DNA of 64,000 bases from assembly GCA_023614405.1 (NCBI GenBank), contig CM042686.1, forward strand, positions 352,540,329 to 352,604,328. Direction: 5' to 3'. This stretch comes from Avena insularis. Taxonomy: Eukaryota > Streptophyta > Magnoliopsida > Poales > Poaceae. This document shows positions 10,454 to 23,452 of the stretch, piece by piece; position 1 is the stretch's first letter, and each line of letters opens with the position of its first letter. The translations under genes were made by a program, and so were the position numbers. The notes below the pieces were generated by a model, which was not told the DNA's origin, ran no database searches, and saw nothing but the letters and a program-made list of their open reading frames with translations.

Positions 10454-13400
10454 TGTAACATCCCAAAACTTCAATCCAAGCTTATCAAGATCAAGTCATC
10501 CAAAAATGGGGTTAACAAAAACTTTTCCAAATTTAAAATGAAAGCATTCATATATGTGTGCATTTAAAATAGGAGTTGTTTTGAATTGCCATGATTGTGT
10601 GATCCTTTGCTTCTAAAATGTTTCTTAGGTGATTTAAACATCATCTACATCATTCCCAAACTTTTCCTAAAGAAAATCAAATCAAAAAGAGTTAAAATGA
10701 AGGAATGGTCATTTGGACAAATTTAACTCCCATACCTACTTTGGCTATTCCTAGTACTCAATTTTTAACAGAAAAAATTCTTGATCTTTACACCCCTTGC
10801 TAGTACACATAATGAGGTACCAAGGCCCACCTTTTGATCTACTAAAAACCTTCTGTAAACTATTTTAAATGATAGTTTAAAATTGAATCTAATGCATATG
10901 CATAGATCACCCCTATTTCAAAAACCATCAAATTGAGCACCATTTTCAAAACCCTTGCAACCAGAGACTACCTATCACTAGTGGAGATCACCCAAAAAAT
11001 TTGAATTCAAAATTCAAAACTTTTTCTCTTGCGGCCATTTCATCAAACACTTGGCAGGCAGAATCACACCTCTAATCCTAGCTCACTGTTTTGAACAGAG
11101 TTTTGCCCCCATTTGATCCCCATTTACTCCCTCTGTCTCCCAATGATCTAACCAAAGCCTAAACACCCATCCCCTACACCCATAGCCACAATGCCATGCC
11201 GACCCGAGCCATGCCTCGCCGGCCAAACTTGCAACCGCTGCAGCAGACCACCCCTCTCCCCCTCTCCATGTCTAGGAGGCAGCAGCATCAAGACCGCCCC
11301 TCTCTGTCCCTTGCCCGAGCCAAGACCAGCCATGGACCACAGAGGAGAACCCGCGCCCAGTGCCACCGAACCATGCCGACGCCGCCCGCAGAGCGCGCAC
11401 TGTCCCCACGTGCACAAGCCGCCGCTCGACACCAGCCCGCGCCCACCGCTCCGCCTCGACCTAGAGAACACCCCAGACACCTCCGTTCGCCGCCCAAAGC
11501 CCCACAGCCACCGCTCGCCATGGACACAGCCGCTTCGGCCGCGATGAGCGCCACCTCACCCCGACCGCATGCCACCGCCCCTACGGCCGCATTGAAGCGC
11601 TAGAGCACCGCCAGGGGACCGCCCATCGATCGCCATCCCCAGCCATGCCGCTAGCTCGCCGTAGCCATGTCGCCACCGTCGACCGCCCATCCCGCTCGGT
11701 CTCACCGTCGAGCCTATAAAAGGAGCCCTCCCTAGCACCAAAGACTCACACCATTCCACTCCCCTCACCTCTCTGAACCTCAACCACCCCTTGCCGGAGC
11801 AAGAGGAGCAGCAGCTCGCCGGAATTGGAGCCGGAGCCGCCGCCTCTAGAGAAGAAGGGTGTCGTTGATTCCGGCCACCCCAAGCTCCGCCGCGACCACC
11901 CCTCGCCTCGCCATCGTCTGCCACTTTGTTCGCCCGCATCGCCGACCCCGCTGGAGCCACAGTGCGCCTCAGAGACCCCCACCGAGCCGCTAGGGTTCGA
12001 GCTCGCCGACGACCCGTCCGTCGTCGATGACGACCCTCAGCCGTAGATCTAGCCTCTAATCGCACCACAGCCACGCTGGTTTTGCGTTTTAAGAGCCACG
12101 ACAAGTGGACCCCTGTCGGTGAGCCCGTGCCGCGTAGCGCCACTGGGCCGGCCCATTTCGTTTCCCGCGCAAGCCCGTAGATTCAAATCTAGGTTTTTCT
12201 TTTTAGTTAGAATATAGTTTATGTCCAGTGTTTCAAAATTCAATTCTGTGAGTTTGACAAATCCAAATTACATGATACTAATTTTGTCTGAAAGGTATTG
12301 AAATGCTCTATCCAATCCCGTTGGATTTAATTCATTTAGAGTTATATATTTCTCCTAATAAAAATAAGAAGACAGAAGCTTTTCCAACTTGAAACATTTT
12401 TGTAAAATCAACCAAGTTAGCTTTTTCGAGTTGATTCCAACTCTCAAAAATCACATTTCATCATATCTATCCAAATATGTAATAATATTAAGGTTTACAG
12501 GCAGTGACTTTGGTCTAGTACCAAAATAATGCTATATAGGCATTTCTAGTCACTTTAAATCATTAAATAATGAACTTAAACCAAAGTAATATTGATCCAG
12601 CCTTTAAATCTCATTCCCACATGTTAGAATATGTGGTGAGGACATGTGTCCACATGACCCCATATTTTGGTGGTGAATATTAAAGTGTAGTTAATATTTC
12701 AATGAGTAGAAATTACTTTTCCAAAATAAAAAGGTTGAAACTATTGAATTAAAACTTGTGATGTTTGGGATGATAATAGATCATCAATTGTGTGGTTTAG
12801 AATACTACTTAGCCTAAGTTAAGTATTGTTTGGTGATTGTGCACTCCCTATGTATTTCTAGACGCTAGTACCGACCAAGCCTTCGAGTTGGAGGAGTTCT
12901 ACCAAGAAGAAGAAGAAGAAGAAAACTTCAACCACTGCACCAACCAAGGCAAGCTATTAGTGGAAAGCTAACCCTTGCAAACATGCTTTAGTAAGCTATT
13001 GTAGCAAGCTAGAATAAAACTAGATAGTTTAGTAAAGATGCCTTAAGCATACTTTGATCACACCCCCTTAGTTTACACAAGGATCTTTAATTAATTTTGA
13101 AGGTAGCATAAAGAGTATAAAACTTGACCTACTTAGGAACCTTTAGATGTCATTCTATGACATGAGATTGATCCCACCTTTCCACCTTAGTGAACACTCT
13201 TAACCTAGTGTTTTAGAATAGATCAAACTTGAGTCACTTTAGATGGGAACACTTGGTGAAAATGAGTTGTGAAAACCTTGCAATGATGAGTCATTCTATT
13301 GAGATGTTTTGACATGTGTTGAGAAACACAATTGATTTATGATGATGAATATGATGAGGCATGAGCCTTAACCCTTTTATAAAACTGATGGTTGGATTCG

Positions 13401-14361
13401 GATGCGATACCATTCCAAATTTACCGTACAACCACATTACCTGAATTGGGTAAGGCTTAGCTGGAAATTTATGTGCATTAGTATTAGTTCCCTCACGGGA
13501 GAGGTTTGAGCTGAGGCTACCTCTCAATGATGTCCACCTATGCAGTGCCCAAGATGACTGATGGTCATGGTTGGGAGGCCATGCTCATAGGAGAGGTGCT
13601 TGTACTAGGGTGTGTAAAGGGAAGGTTATGTTTGATTATCTGCATAATAAGTATGATGATTCAGGGTTATCCCTGACAGATGTATCGAATCTTGTGGTGA
13701 AAGTGTACCACCTCTGCAGAGTGTCAAACTATTCGAATAGCCGTGTCCGCAGTTATGGACAGTTGGAATGTCCATAGTGTTTCGTTGTCAGATGTTTTCT
13801 AAATAACTTGAAATGAATGATGAACTTGACTTGCCCACAACAGGGTTGTGTAGATGATAATAGCTTCCCCACTTAAGTGATTCTAGAACTTTACTTTATC
13901 TTTTCTTGCTTTAGAACTCAGCTTAGGTTTCAAACTTAACTTGATAGTTATTCTTTCAATTCAGCACTTTAACTTAGAATCATAACCCTTGCTAGTAGTA
14001 GTTTTCGAGTACTTAAAGAGTACTCATGGCTTTTGTCCCTGGCTATTATCATGGCCAGACTATGAAGGAGATTATCGAGATGATGGTCAGCAGGACGGCT
14101 ATGATAACTAGGACTATTCGCTCACAAGCATTGCCTGTGCCCCTGAAGATGGACCCCACCGCTATGCTATCGTTTATTTCCACTGCTTGTTGTATTAAAG
14201 ACTGGATCATGAGATCCTTATTTGTGTAAAACCTTATGTATGGTTTGTAATGGATGATGTACTGTGATATCCAATCCGTTATGTCTCGCAAAAATGGTAA
14301 TCCTGGGATTGCGAGGTATGGCATAACGGGCATCCGGGACAAAAAAATCCGGGTGTTGACA
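10454..14361 (+). repeat. 3' LTR of T1
   Basis: 3908 bp, same ends as the 5' LTR. Main differences from it lie in the GC-rich block: for example 11281-11300 has a different short stretch from 1590-1610, and about 11365-11400 contains extra sequence. In the first 700 bp it is closer to the third copy at 61989 than to its own partner. Confidence 0.95.
11715..11722 (+). promoter_or_regulatory. LTR TATA box, T1 3' LTR
   Basis: TATAAAAG at the position equivalent to 1996-2003; it could drive read-out transcription into the flanking LTR fragment. Confidence 0.7.
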
Positions 14362-14366
14362 TATAC
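14362..14366. repeat. Target site duplication TATAC, right copy
   Basis: Matches 760-764 and shows that T1 inserted once and kept both original ends. Confidence 0.93.
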
Positions 14367-15698
14367 CCATCCCAAGTTTTACTTGCAAGCTTTACTTTTT
14401 ACTTTACCAAAGTTTCTTTACTTTTAGTAATGCTTTGTGAGATTTTGAAAGATAGTATAGATAGCATAAAGAGTATAAAACTAGGCCTATACTAGATGTC
14501 ATGAGATTGAAGATTAGCATCCCTCATTAGTGAACACTCTTAACTTAGTGGCTAGTGCTAAGCATAAAACTTGATCACTTTAGATGGGAATACTTGGTGA
14601 AAATGATTGTGAAAACCTTGGAATGATAAGTCATTCTATTGAAATGTTTTGACATGTGTTGAGAAACACAACTGTATTTGATGATGAAAATGTTGAGGCA
14701 TGAGCCTTAACCCTTTTATAAAAACTGATGGTTGGGTTCGGATGCGCTACCATTCCAATTTTACCGTACAACCAAAATACCTGAATTGGGTAAGGCTTAG
14801 TCGGAAGTTTATATGCATTAGTATAGGTTCCCTCATGGAGGAGGTTTGAGCAGAGGCTACCTCTTGATGATGTCCACCTATGCAGTGCCCAGGATGGTAG
14901 ATGGCCATGGCTGGGAGGCCAAGCTCATAGGGGAGGTGCCTATACTAGAGTGTGTAATTGAAAGGTTATGATTGATTATCCGCATACTAAGTATGATGAT
15001 TCGGGGTTATCCCTGATGAATGTATCGAATTTTGTGGTGAAAGTGTACCACCTCTGCAGAGTGTCAAACTATTCGAATAGCCGCATCCGCGGTCATGGAC
15101 AGTTGGAGTGGCCATACTGTTCCATCGTCAGATGTTTTCAAAATGACTTGTGAAGTGAACTATGATTTTGACTTGACCACAACAGGTTTGTGAATATGAA
15201 ACTAGGTTCCCAACTTAAAGTGATTTTGAACTTTTACTTAGTTTTTCCTTTACTTCTGAACTCGGTTTAGATAAATCTGGCTTGTTCCAAATAAACTTAG
15301 AGCTTAGGATTCCTACTAGAACTACCTTACTTGTTAGTGATAGTTTGCGAGTACTTAAAGAGTACTCATGGCTTTGTCCCTGGCTATTCCCGTGGCCAGA
15401 CTATGAGGAGGACTACCAGGATAATGGACAGCAGGAGGTCTACGACAACTAGGATCATCTCCCATCATCAGCATTGCCTATGACCCTGAAGATGGAGCCC
15501 CTGCTACACTTATTTTTCCGCTGCTTGTTTGTATTAAGACTATATCATGAGATCCTTTATTCGTGTAAGACCTTATTATGGTTTGTAATGGATGATGTAC
15601 TGTGATATCCAATCTGTTATGTCTCGCAACAATGGTAATCCTGAGATTGTGATGTATGGCATATCAGGCATCTGGGATTAAAACTCCTGGTGTTGACA
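14367..15698 (+). mobile_element. Old Tekay-type LTR, right part (T0)
   Basis: Resumes the LTR of 1-764 and runs to an LTR end of the form CTGGTGTTGACA at 15698. It aligns with the last 1.3 kb of the T1 LTRs but is clearly more diverged, for example in the 'gaatcctgggatt' region. The next bases, CCTGG, are the likely target duplication; the partner should lie outside the window. Whether T0 is a solo LTR or the 3' LTR of a longer element cannot be seen. Confidence 0.85.
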
Positions 15699-16948
15699 CC
15701 TGGTGATGCTATGGTGGTGACGAGGCAGCTGACAGGAACGAGTGAATCTGGACCGTCAGGATAGGATCCGGTGGCTAGGTGAGAAGTTGGCTACAAATCG
15801 GCTCGATTTTGTCTCAGAAAAGATTAGAAACGGATCTGTGTTAGAGACACAAATCCGTAGATCAAATCGAAAACTCCAACATGAAAGTTATGGAGAATCA
15901 TTAGATATATCTTTTCACCAAAGGAATTTGGATTTGAACAAACGAGTGCGAGTAAATCTTGGAATTACACCGTTAGATATGAAATATTGTGTTGCAGAAT
16001 TCTCCGGCTAGGGAATATTACATTGCAGAATCCTCCGGCTGGGTGGATGAAAAGAGGTGAGGTTTGTCGAAACTGAAATACTTCATCGAGGTCTACAATT
16101 TCCGTGTTGGAGCCGAAGGCATCCAATGAAGTTTAGATAGGTTTAGAAGCGAAATATGATTTGGGAAGGTGTAGATTCGGGATTTCGAGAAGGAAAAGTG
16201 ATATAGCTATGGCTTCGAGGGATTATATAGGGGTTTAGGATGGTGGAGAGATATATCTTGGAGTACGGAACAAGTAGAAACAAACAGAAATCAATTCAGA
16301 GTTGTAGATAAAAAGATATATGAGTTTAAATGGACATAGGTTTAGAAAACAGATTTGGGCACCCTTATTAAAGCGAACATGGGATCAATCGGTTCTCCCG
16401 CACGCTAGCTGGTTCGGTCGGCCTAGTTGGGCCGGCCCATTTTGTTTTTTTCTTTTTCTTTTTACTTTTCTATTTTTGGTATTTCATTTATATCTTTTGC
16501 ATACAAACTTCAAATGACATGATTCTTATTTCTAATTTTTTATAAAATTCAGTAGATTATTGTAGGATTATATTTGTAATATTTTCACTAGTTTGAATAT
16601 GGTGGCTTCATAAATCTCTATATATTCCTTCTAGGAACATTTGGGCAAATCAACTATCAGATTTTGATACTAGAGTTTGTATTCAATTTTTGAGAACTTT
16701 GTATGAATGTAATGCAATGCTTATGAATGCTTTATGATTTTAATTTTTGCAAACGTTCACATAAACACTAAAACTAAAACTCAATCCACGCCTTTTTACC
16801 TATATGGCTACTTAGGTCATAACAGAGTGAGTTGTTTCCAATTCAAAAGGTTTATTTTCCTTGAGAATTTTTAATAAAGTCAAACAATCAACCAAACTTA
16901 TTTTATCTAATTCATATTCCAAAATCAGGAAATTTTTGGGATGTGACA
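15699..16948 (-). repeat. Left LTR (3' LTR) of minus-strand gypsy element X, truncated
   Basis: Aligns almost end to end with 45232-46477 (shared 'gataggatccggtggctagg', 'ggaattacaccgt' and 'attctccggct' segments). On the minus strand the LTR starts TGTCACATCCCAAAAA at 16948. The rest of this LTR is missing because T0 interrupts it at 15698. A TATA-like CTATATAA lies on the minus strand at 16221-16230. Confidence 0.88.
16221..16230 (-). promoter_or_regulatory. LTR TATA box of element X, left LTR
   Basis: Minus-strand CTATATAATC, repeated at 45751-45760 in the other LTR. Confidence 0.55.
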
Positions 16949-16985
16949 GACTACCATCCTTAAAATAAATCTCATCCCGGGATTT
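16949..16985 (-). promoter_or_regulatory. Polypurine tract and upstream inverted repeat of X
   Basis: On the minus strand a purine-rich AAGGATGGTAGTC directly precedes the LTR start. Just upstream (16967-16985) is AAATCCCG-GGA-TGAGATTT, a decayed version of the inverted repeat of T1 with the same GGA loop; one pair is lost and one is a wobble. Confidence 0.65.
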
Positions 16986-18401
16986 GAGAAGGCTAGAAAA
17001 TAGGTTCTAGTTCTGGTCATCAGGGTGCTACCATCATTAAAAGGAAATTGACTAGATTTCTTCTTGAGGGTTCATTTTGGCTCAGATTAATTCTCCTCTA
17101 GACATTTATTGGTACAATGTCCCTACATTTTCTAAAATCCATGATTTGTAGATTCTAGGCTAACACTACTTGAACTAGCAAAACTCTCAAGGTGGGCAAT
17201 TGGGGAATGTTTTCTTCACGATACCCATTATACACGATTGAGATTCATCCTTACCGTACATTCCTATGCTTAGTAGTGAATGCTTTTGTAAAGGTTCAAA
17301 GTCATACCATTCTAAGGTCCAGGCTCAATGTCGTCTCTTTGCTAAGGTTGGAAAGGCACTCAGGATTCAAAAAGCCAATAGTCCAAGAGCGAATAATAAG
17401 AGTAGTAGGAATGGTGATTAATCCATCCTACACCCAAATCATTCCCCTGCATGAGGATAGGTGAATCACATTTTTCTATCACTTGGGCATCCTCACTTTT
17501 CTTGTAGAAGTTTTCATGGGCACGAACCAGGGTTCAGTGTAGATTCCGATGTATCCAATCCACAAAGCTACTACAAAAACTGAGCTATCGATGCTTCAAA
17601 ACATTCAGGTCACGTAATCTAGTACATAACATACTTTGCAACACTTCATACTTCCATATCCTTTAGTTGCATTAGATGAGATATTCACCTTCATTGGGGC
17701 ATCGTCATCCAAAATTTTCTACTAAATCCTTCTCCATGTATTCAACACATCATTCTAACTCTAAGGGTTTAAGATAGAAAAGAATAGATTCTAGAGGAAA
17801 GAAGATAAAGGTACCCATACAAACTTAGGAAATAAGTCCCATTTCTAGCTATCATAAAAACAAGGAAGGAATGACAACTAACAATTCACCACATCAAATG
17901 TTTCTATCTAAGCGAAAGTAGGTTGTGAATTCTAATGGGTTATCCTGAAATCTATCATAGACAAGTCGGAGGTCTAGGGTAAATGTTATCCCTATGCTAA
18001 CATAATCACACAACACTCAAGGCAACAAGAACACAAACAATTCAATCAAGCAAGCAAGTAACTATTATTTCCGTTACCACATAAGTTGGTGAGGACAATA
18101 CACTATCACAATAATGACCATCTCCTAAATAGATAAAATATGGTGGTCCGGATCTACTCAAACTTGGTGAGATATTTATTGTATCATCTTATTTGTTCTT
18201 TTACTTGTAGGCAAAGTATCAGTTAGTGATAGGGATATTTGTGTTAGACTACTTCTAATAGTAGAAATATGAGAATTGAAGTGGTAAGAGGATACTAGAA
18301 AGAAGTGTATGAAGAGAACAAGAATAGAATGAAATAGATTCTATAATTCCTATGGCTTTCCTATTCCATTCCTAGGTCATGATCCTATAGTCAACACACA
18401 A

Positions 18402-18412
18402 CTTTGATACCA
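18402..18412 (-). other. Primer binding site of X (tRNA-iMet type, one mismatch)
   Basis: Minus-strand TGGTATCAAAG, three bases inside the LTR boundary; it differs by one base from the TGGTATCAGAG of T1 and K. This fixes the minus orientation of X. Confidence 0.75.
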
Positions 18413-18415
18413 TCA

Positions 18416-19491
18416 TGTAACACCCTCGCCTGATAAGGCCAAGTTCTTGTGTATAGTGCTAATCCCTGGATCGGTTCACTAGCACACACAATAAAAAAAT
18501 GATACTAAATATAATTGTGCATCATAAATATAATGACTATGATCTAGAAGTTACATTATATTAAAGAGGAAAGCATTACAAGGTAGATCTCCATCCTTCA
18601 AATGTGCCACAGGCGAACAATTATTGAGTGGAGTGTCGCGACCTATAACGATTACTCAGAAACGATATAACCTGCAACATGAAACGTTGCAGCAACGAAT
18701 GGTCAATACATGGAATTTATGGAAAGTAGGCTAAAGTGGTTAACAACAGACCTAGCAACTACATGCTTATTTGTCTAGGTGGAGTTGAGGCTCATTTGCG
18801 TAAAGCAATAGTTTTATCCTAACATTTGTAACAAAGTAGTTTTCCAATACGATAAATAGGACACTCTAGTTCACTCCCAGGTGCTCCTATCCAATTAAGT
18901 TTACCCAACAAGTTCTAAGTTGTTGAGAAATAAGGATGAGTGAGAAATATGTCATAGCATCAGTATCAGGTCGCTCAAATTGTCCATAATCGGGGACATG
19001 GCTAAGTACTTAGTTTTACACCCTGCAAGGGTTTGTACACTTTATCCATGCGACCTGGTCACCCTGCTCGTACCACCACACTCATTTTGTGTCATGGTAG
19101 GGAAAAGTCCAAAACGAGACCATTTAGAAAGAGCTTCCCAACCCCATCCACGCACCATACCAACCTACAATATTCTACATCTCTGGATACGTAGGATTCA
19201 AGTCACCACAACATACTAAGTCCAACCAACCGCCCATTTCATTATTGGCACATGGTTGTACACGTAAGCTACCAAATAAAGAAACTAAACTTTTCTCAGT
19301 GTCCTAGGTGCCTTTCCGGATTAAACCACCAAAAAATATCAATTCCATCACACCCAAGTGATTCATTAATTAAGTTGTTTTAGTTGAACAAAACATATAC
19401 ACTACCATAACATGATGTAATCCCAGCCCTCGTCTAACATAGCATGGCTAAGCACATCTAATCATATGGTGGTTCAACTACAAGTGATTCC
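18416..19491 (-). repeat. Right LTR (5' LTR) of X, first segment
   Basis: Starts on the plus strand with TGTAACACCCTCGCC next to the primer site. It is cut at 19491 by the copia element K (target duplication ATTCC, 19487-19491) and resumes at 44217. No coding content. Confidence 0.85.
19487..19491. repeat. Target site duplication ATTCC, left copy (copia K)
   Basis: ATTCC directly before the TGAAGGAAATATG LTR start; the partner is at 44212-44216. Confidence 0.93.
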
Positions 19492-21158
19492 TGAAGGAAA
19501 TATGCCCTGAGAGGCAATAATAAAGTTGTTATTATGTATTCCTTGTATATGATAGATGTTTATTTTGCATGCTATAATTGTATTGATAGGAAACGTCAAT
19601 ACATGTGTGTTTAATAAACAAAAAGGGTTCCTAGTTATGCCTCTCTTATAGACTAGCTTGTTGATTAACAAGATGATCAAGGTTTCCTGATCATGGACAT
19701 TGGATGTTGTTAATAACAAGGTCACAGCATTTGTAAAATGATGTGATGAACATTCATCCGAAGTATAGCATTACGATCAAGTCATTATGTTTATATTGCT
19801 AACACATCATACGAAGTAGTCTTAGTCCTTAGACCATGAGATCATGTTAATTGCTGACACCAGAAAAGTATCTTGATAACATCAAACGTCACACCGTAAC
19901 AGGGTGACTATAAAGGTGGGTTCAGTGCTATGAAGGTGTTATGTTGAGGCTCATGGATCAAGAGTAGAATTTGTCAATCTCGATGACGGATAGATATACT
20001 CTGGGCCCTCTCAGTGATATCACATTAAGATAGCTTGCAAGCAAGTGATGTGATCACTAGAATGCTATATCACGGGAACGAGAAAAGAGTGCATGTCAGT
20101 AATGATATCAAACTAGGTATTTGGATACCGATGATTGAATCTCGGACAAGTATTATATCATGATACAAAGGGATTAAATTACTAGCGTTAAAGGTTCTCA
20201 TGATCACAGAAGTCATTGTTGAATGTGCAGGAGTTAGTATGGATCTCCAGGTCCCGCTTCTGATTATTGATCTGAGAGGAGTCTCAATCATGTCTACATT
20301 ATTAGCGAACCGTAGGGTGACACACTTAAGGGTTGACGGACACCATTTAGGAGCACATATGTTCCAGACAAAAGGTTTGCAAAGCACAGGAAATGTTTCG
20401 ATAGAAACAGGAATTGTTTCGATAGAAACCGGAACTGTTTCAGGTGAAATTGCAGAAAGTGGTTCTGCATGTGATATTGAAATGTTGCAAGGGGTTTTAT
20501 GTGAATTTTTGTGAATTAAATTAATTAACAAAATTCCGAATAAAATAAATAAAAGAGTTTTATTAAATTGAGAGTTGCATTTAGTTTGGTGGAAATTAAA
20601 TACATGTGAGTGGGATTTTGGGTGGAGGCCATGTTTATCTGAGAGGAGGTTCACCACATGAATGAAGGAGGGGAGGAGTCCCCCCCCCTCATGTGCCGGC
20701 TATGGGAGGGGAGGGTCTCCCTCCCTCCTATATAAAGCCCCCCTCTCCCCTCTCACAAACGACACCTCCTCGTGAAGGATCTCTCTCCCCCTCTAGATAT
20801 TCCCCCATAGTCTCGGATTAGCGAGATACATGTTCTCGGTGGCCTTGCGTCTGGAAGGAGTTGCTGCTTCCGCTGATCCACTGGAGCGAGGAGGCGGAGG
20901 TTGTTCGGTAGCTTGAACGTGTGTGTGAGGACGGATGCGCTGCTAATTTGCGGCGCTCGGACTTCCACACCATCTTGAGATCAGCAAGCGTACGACTACA
21001 TCAACCACGAGTTCCTACTCATTAACAAAACTCGTTGTCTTCGAGGGTAAGTTCTCCATGGATGTATGTCCACTTGTTGCTCTATATCTAGTAGATAGAT
21101 CTTGGCGTATAGTTCTCATCGTAGGAAAAATTTTGTTTTCTATGCTGCGGACCCAACA
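19492..21158 (+). repeat. 5' LTR of copia element K
   Basis: 1667 bp, paired with 42576-44211. It holds a TATA box and, at about 20395-20445, a local duplication of 'gtttcgatagaaac' that is shorter in the 3' LTR. Open frames inside (for example 20070-20657 on the minus strand) are not proteins I recognise. Confidence 0.95.
20728..20737 (+). promoter_or_regulatory. LTR TATA box of K
   Basis: CTATATAAAG, repeated at 43781-43790 in the 3' LTR, after a pyrimidine-rich CTCCCTCCCTC stretch. Confidence 0.75.
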
Positions 21159-21159
21159 G

Positions 21160-21172
21160 TGGTATCAGAGCC
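21160..21172 (+). other. Primer binding site of K (tRNA-iMet)
   Basis: TGGTATCAGAGCC, one base after the LTR end. Confidence 0.92.
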
Positions 21173-22034
21173 TGATCTATGCGTAGGTTCTTTGCACGGG
21201 TAGTACACATATGTTTATATGTGGGCGATGATGATCATCTTATTGCATCTTCTATGTATTTTGGATATTGGTGGCATAGTGGGATGAAGCGGCCCGGACC
21301 AACCTTACATGTCATCATACATGAGACCGGTTCCACGACTAACATGCAACTAGTTTTGCATAAGTGGCTAGCGGGTGTCTGTCTCTCCTACTATAGTCAA
21401 TATCTGATTTACAACGAGTTGGTAATAACTTTGTTATCCTCGTTGTGGTTCATGTTCGTAGGTAAGACCGGTTCTATCTTCGAAAGCCCTAAGCCACGTA
21501 AAACTTGCAATTGATAAATTAGATCGTTGCTGGGCTAGTGTCTTGATATGGTATTGTTGTAAGTAGATGTATGATAGATACTCTTACAACTCACTTAACG
21601 TGTAAGTTCCATAGACCTTGGCCTTACACACAAAGGAATGATAGAGATCATACCACGATGCAAATGATAGAGATCAAATGCATGGACCGTATCATCTCAC
21701 TTCACACATTAGATGTTAGCATCTTATATTGCTAGTTTGGCGCTTTTGGTAGCATTATCAGATGATTCCTCATTTAGATATCAAGATAAAATGTGTTCTT
21801 CCTTAAGTATGCACTGTTTTCTGGATCGTGTTTTGAGGCATCACGTGATGATCGGGTGTTTTCGACTCTACACTTTCATACAACGGGTGTAAGACAGTTT
21901 TACACACGCGAATACTAAGGTTCTTACTTGGCGAGCCTAGCATGTACAGACATGGCCTCGGAACACGGACCGAAAGGTTAAGCATGAGTCATATAGTTGA
22001 TATGATGCCTATATAGATGCTCGCCTTTGAAGCT
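21173..22034 (+). mobile_element. Untranslated leader of K, first part
   Basis: Runs from the primer site to the insertion point of element B. The leader resumes at 38413 and reaches the gag start at 38583. I see no convincing ORF; 21179-21514 is open but resembles nothing known. Confidence 0.75.
22030..22034. repeat. Target site duplication AAGCT, left copy (element B)
   Basis: AAGCT before the TGATGACTCACAAG LTR border; the partner is at 38408-38412. Confidence 0.92.
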
Positions 22035-23413
22035 TGATGACTCACAAGTATAGGGGGTGTATCGCAGTATTTTCGAGGGAAGTGAAACCAAATTTATTGA
22101 TTCGACACAAGGGGAGCCAAAGAATATTTATCAGCCTTAACAACTGAGTTGTCAATTCATTGTACTGAAACAATCTTGCTCACAGCAGTTTATCAGTAGC
22201 AACAGTTTTGTAGTAGGAATAGCAAAGTAACAACAGTAGTAAAGCAAAGACAGTAGTAACAAAAGCAGTAATAGTGGGATTCAAGTGCGGTAGGCATAGG
22301 GATGGATGGACGGGCGTTGCATGGACAAGACAATTCACATAGCAATCCGAACATAGGGCAATTGCAGATAAATAAGATAAAGCATCCAAGTACTAGACAA
22401 TCCTAGGCATGTGTTCTATATATAGTCATACGTGCTCGCAATGAGAACTTGCACAACATCTTTTGTCCTGCCAGCCTTGCTTGCGGGCCTCTAGGGAACT
22501 ACTAGCAATTAAGGTGCTCCTTCTAATAGAGCACCGAAGCAAAGCATTAACACTCCGTGAACACATGTGATCCTCACATCAAAGCCTTTCCCTTCCGGTT
22601 TTCCCGATTTCTGTCACTTCGGGGCCATAGGTTCCGGACAACGACGTGTGTATACAACTTGCAGATAAGACCAAGAACAATACTATCATAATGAACCAAT
22701 AATACGTTCAGATCTAAAATCATGGCACTCGGTCCCTAGTGATAAGCATTAAGCACAACAAGTCGCAACAAAGTCATAAAGCACTAATAAGAGATACTAG
22801 GCACTATTCCCTAACAATCTTATGCCATTACATGAACGATCTCATCCAATCCCTACCATCCCCATAGCCTACAGCGGGGGATTACTCACTCATAGATGGG
22901 GGAAACATGGATGGTCGATGGAGAAGCGATGGTGATGATGAAGGCGATGATCTCCTCCAATTCCCCGTCCTGGCAGGGTGCCAGAACGGAGTTTCTTGTG
23001 CTGTTTCGTGGAATCTGGTGGTGGCGGTGGAGCGGAACTCCTTCTGGAAAAACATCGAAACCCCCCCGAAGTTTTTAGGTTAGAAGGCTCCTTATAGGCG
23101 AAGAGAGAGGCCGAGGGGGTGCCTGGGGGGCCCACACCACCCCCTGGTGCGGCCTGGCCTGGCTCGCGCCACCAGGTGGTGTGGCCACCCCAGGGCTCTT
23201 CTCCGTCTCGATTCGCTCCCCGAGTCTTGGGTGAAAAAGGATTTTGGCATATTTTGGGATTTTTCACGATAGTTGATTTTCTGCACAAAAGTAGATACAA
23301 GGCAATTCAATGAAACAGCGTCAGTTTGCATTAGTTGCATCCCAATCACACAAGTATAGAGGAGAAACAATAGCAAAAGTGTTCGGGAAAGTAGATACAT
23401 TTTGGACGTATCA
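22035..23413 (-). repeat. 3' LTR of B (left)
   Basis: Pairs with 37021-38407. On the minus strand it starts TGATACGTCCAAAA at 23413. A TATA-like CTATAAGG lies near 23089-23097 on the minus strand. Confidence 0.93.
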
Positions 23414-23452
23414 ACTCCCCCAAGCTTAGCTTATTGCTTGTCCTCAAGCAAT
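23414..23452 (-). promoter_or_regulatory. Polypurine tract and upstream inverted repeat of B
   Basis: On the minus strand AAGCTTGGGGGAGT (23414-23427) is the purine tract. Five bases upstream, 23433-23452 reads ATTGCTTG-AGGA-CAAGCAAT, a perfect 8-bp stem with an AGGA loop. Confidence 0.8.

Larger units (their letters stand above)
765..14361 (+). mobile_element. Complete Tekay-type (chromovirus) Ty3/gypsy retrotransposon T1
   Basis: A 13.6-kb element bounded by LTRs of 3880 and 3908 bp that start TGTAACATCCC and end GGTGTTGACA, with matching TATAC target duplications. The order is 5' LTR, tRNA-iMet primer site, an extra ORF, gag, protease, reverse transcriptase, RNase H, integrase, chromodomain, purine tract, 3' LTR. 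The gag-protease-RT-RH-integrase order marks Ty3/gypsy, and the C-terminal chromodomain marks a chromovirus. Very long LTRs and the Met primer fit the Tekay/Del lineage. The frames are broken by at least three stops and three frameshifts, so it is dead as a coding element. It sits inside an older LTR of its own family. Confidence 0.95.
16949..18415 (-). mobile_element. Non-coding interior of X (deleted element)
   Basis: Only 1467 bp separate the two LTRs of X. I find no gag, protease, RT or integrase motif on either strand; short open frames such as 17192-17464 look random. The interior keeps a purine tract at one end and a primer site at the other, so X is either a large deletion derivative or a non-autonomous form. 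Confidence 0.75.

Noticed and set aside
17192..17464. 90-codon plus-strand frame in the interior of X.
   Set aside because: No motif, wrong strand for the element, and length within chance for this composition.
20070..20657. 195-codon minus-strand frame and a 104-codon plus-strand frame in the K 5' LTR (also 43153-43630).
   Set aside because: They lie inside an LTR, both strands are open, and the 3' LTR copy has indels that change length; more likely chance frames.
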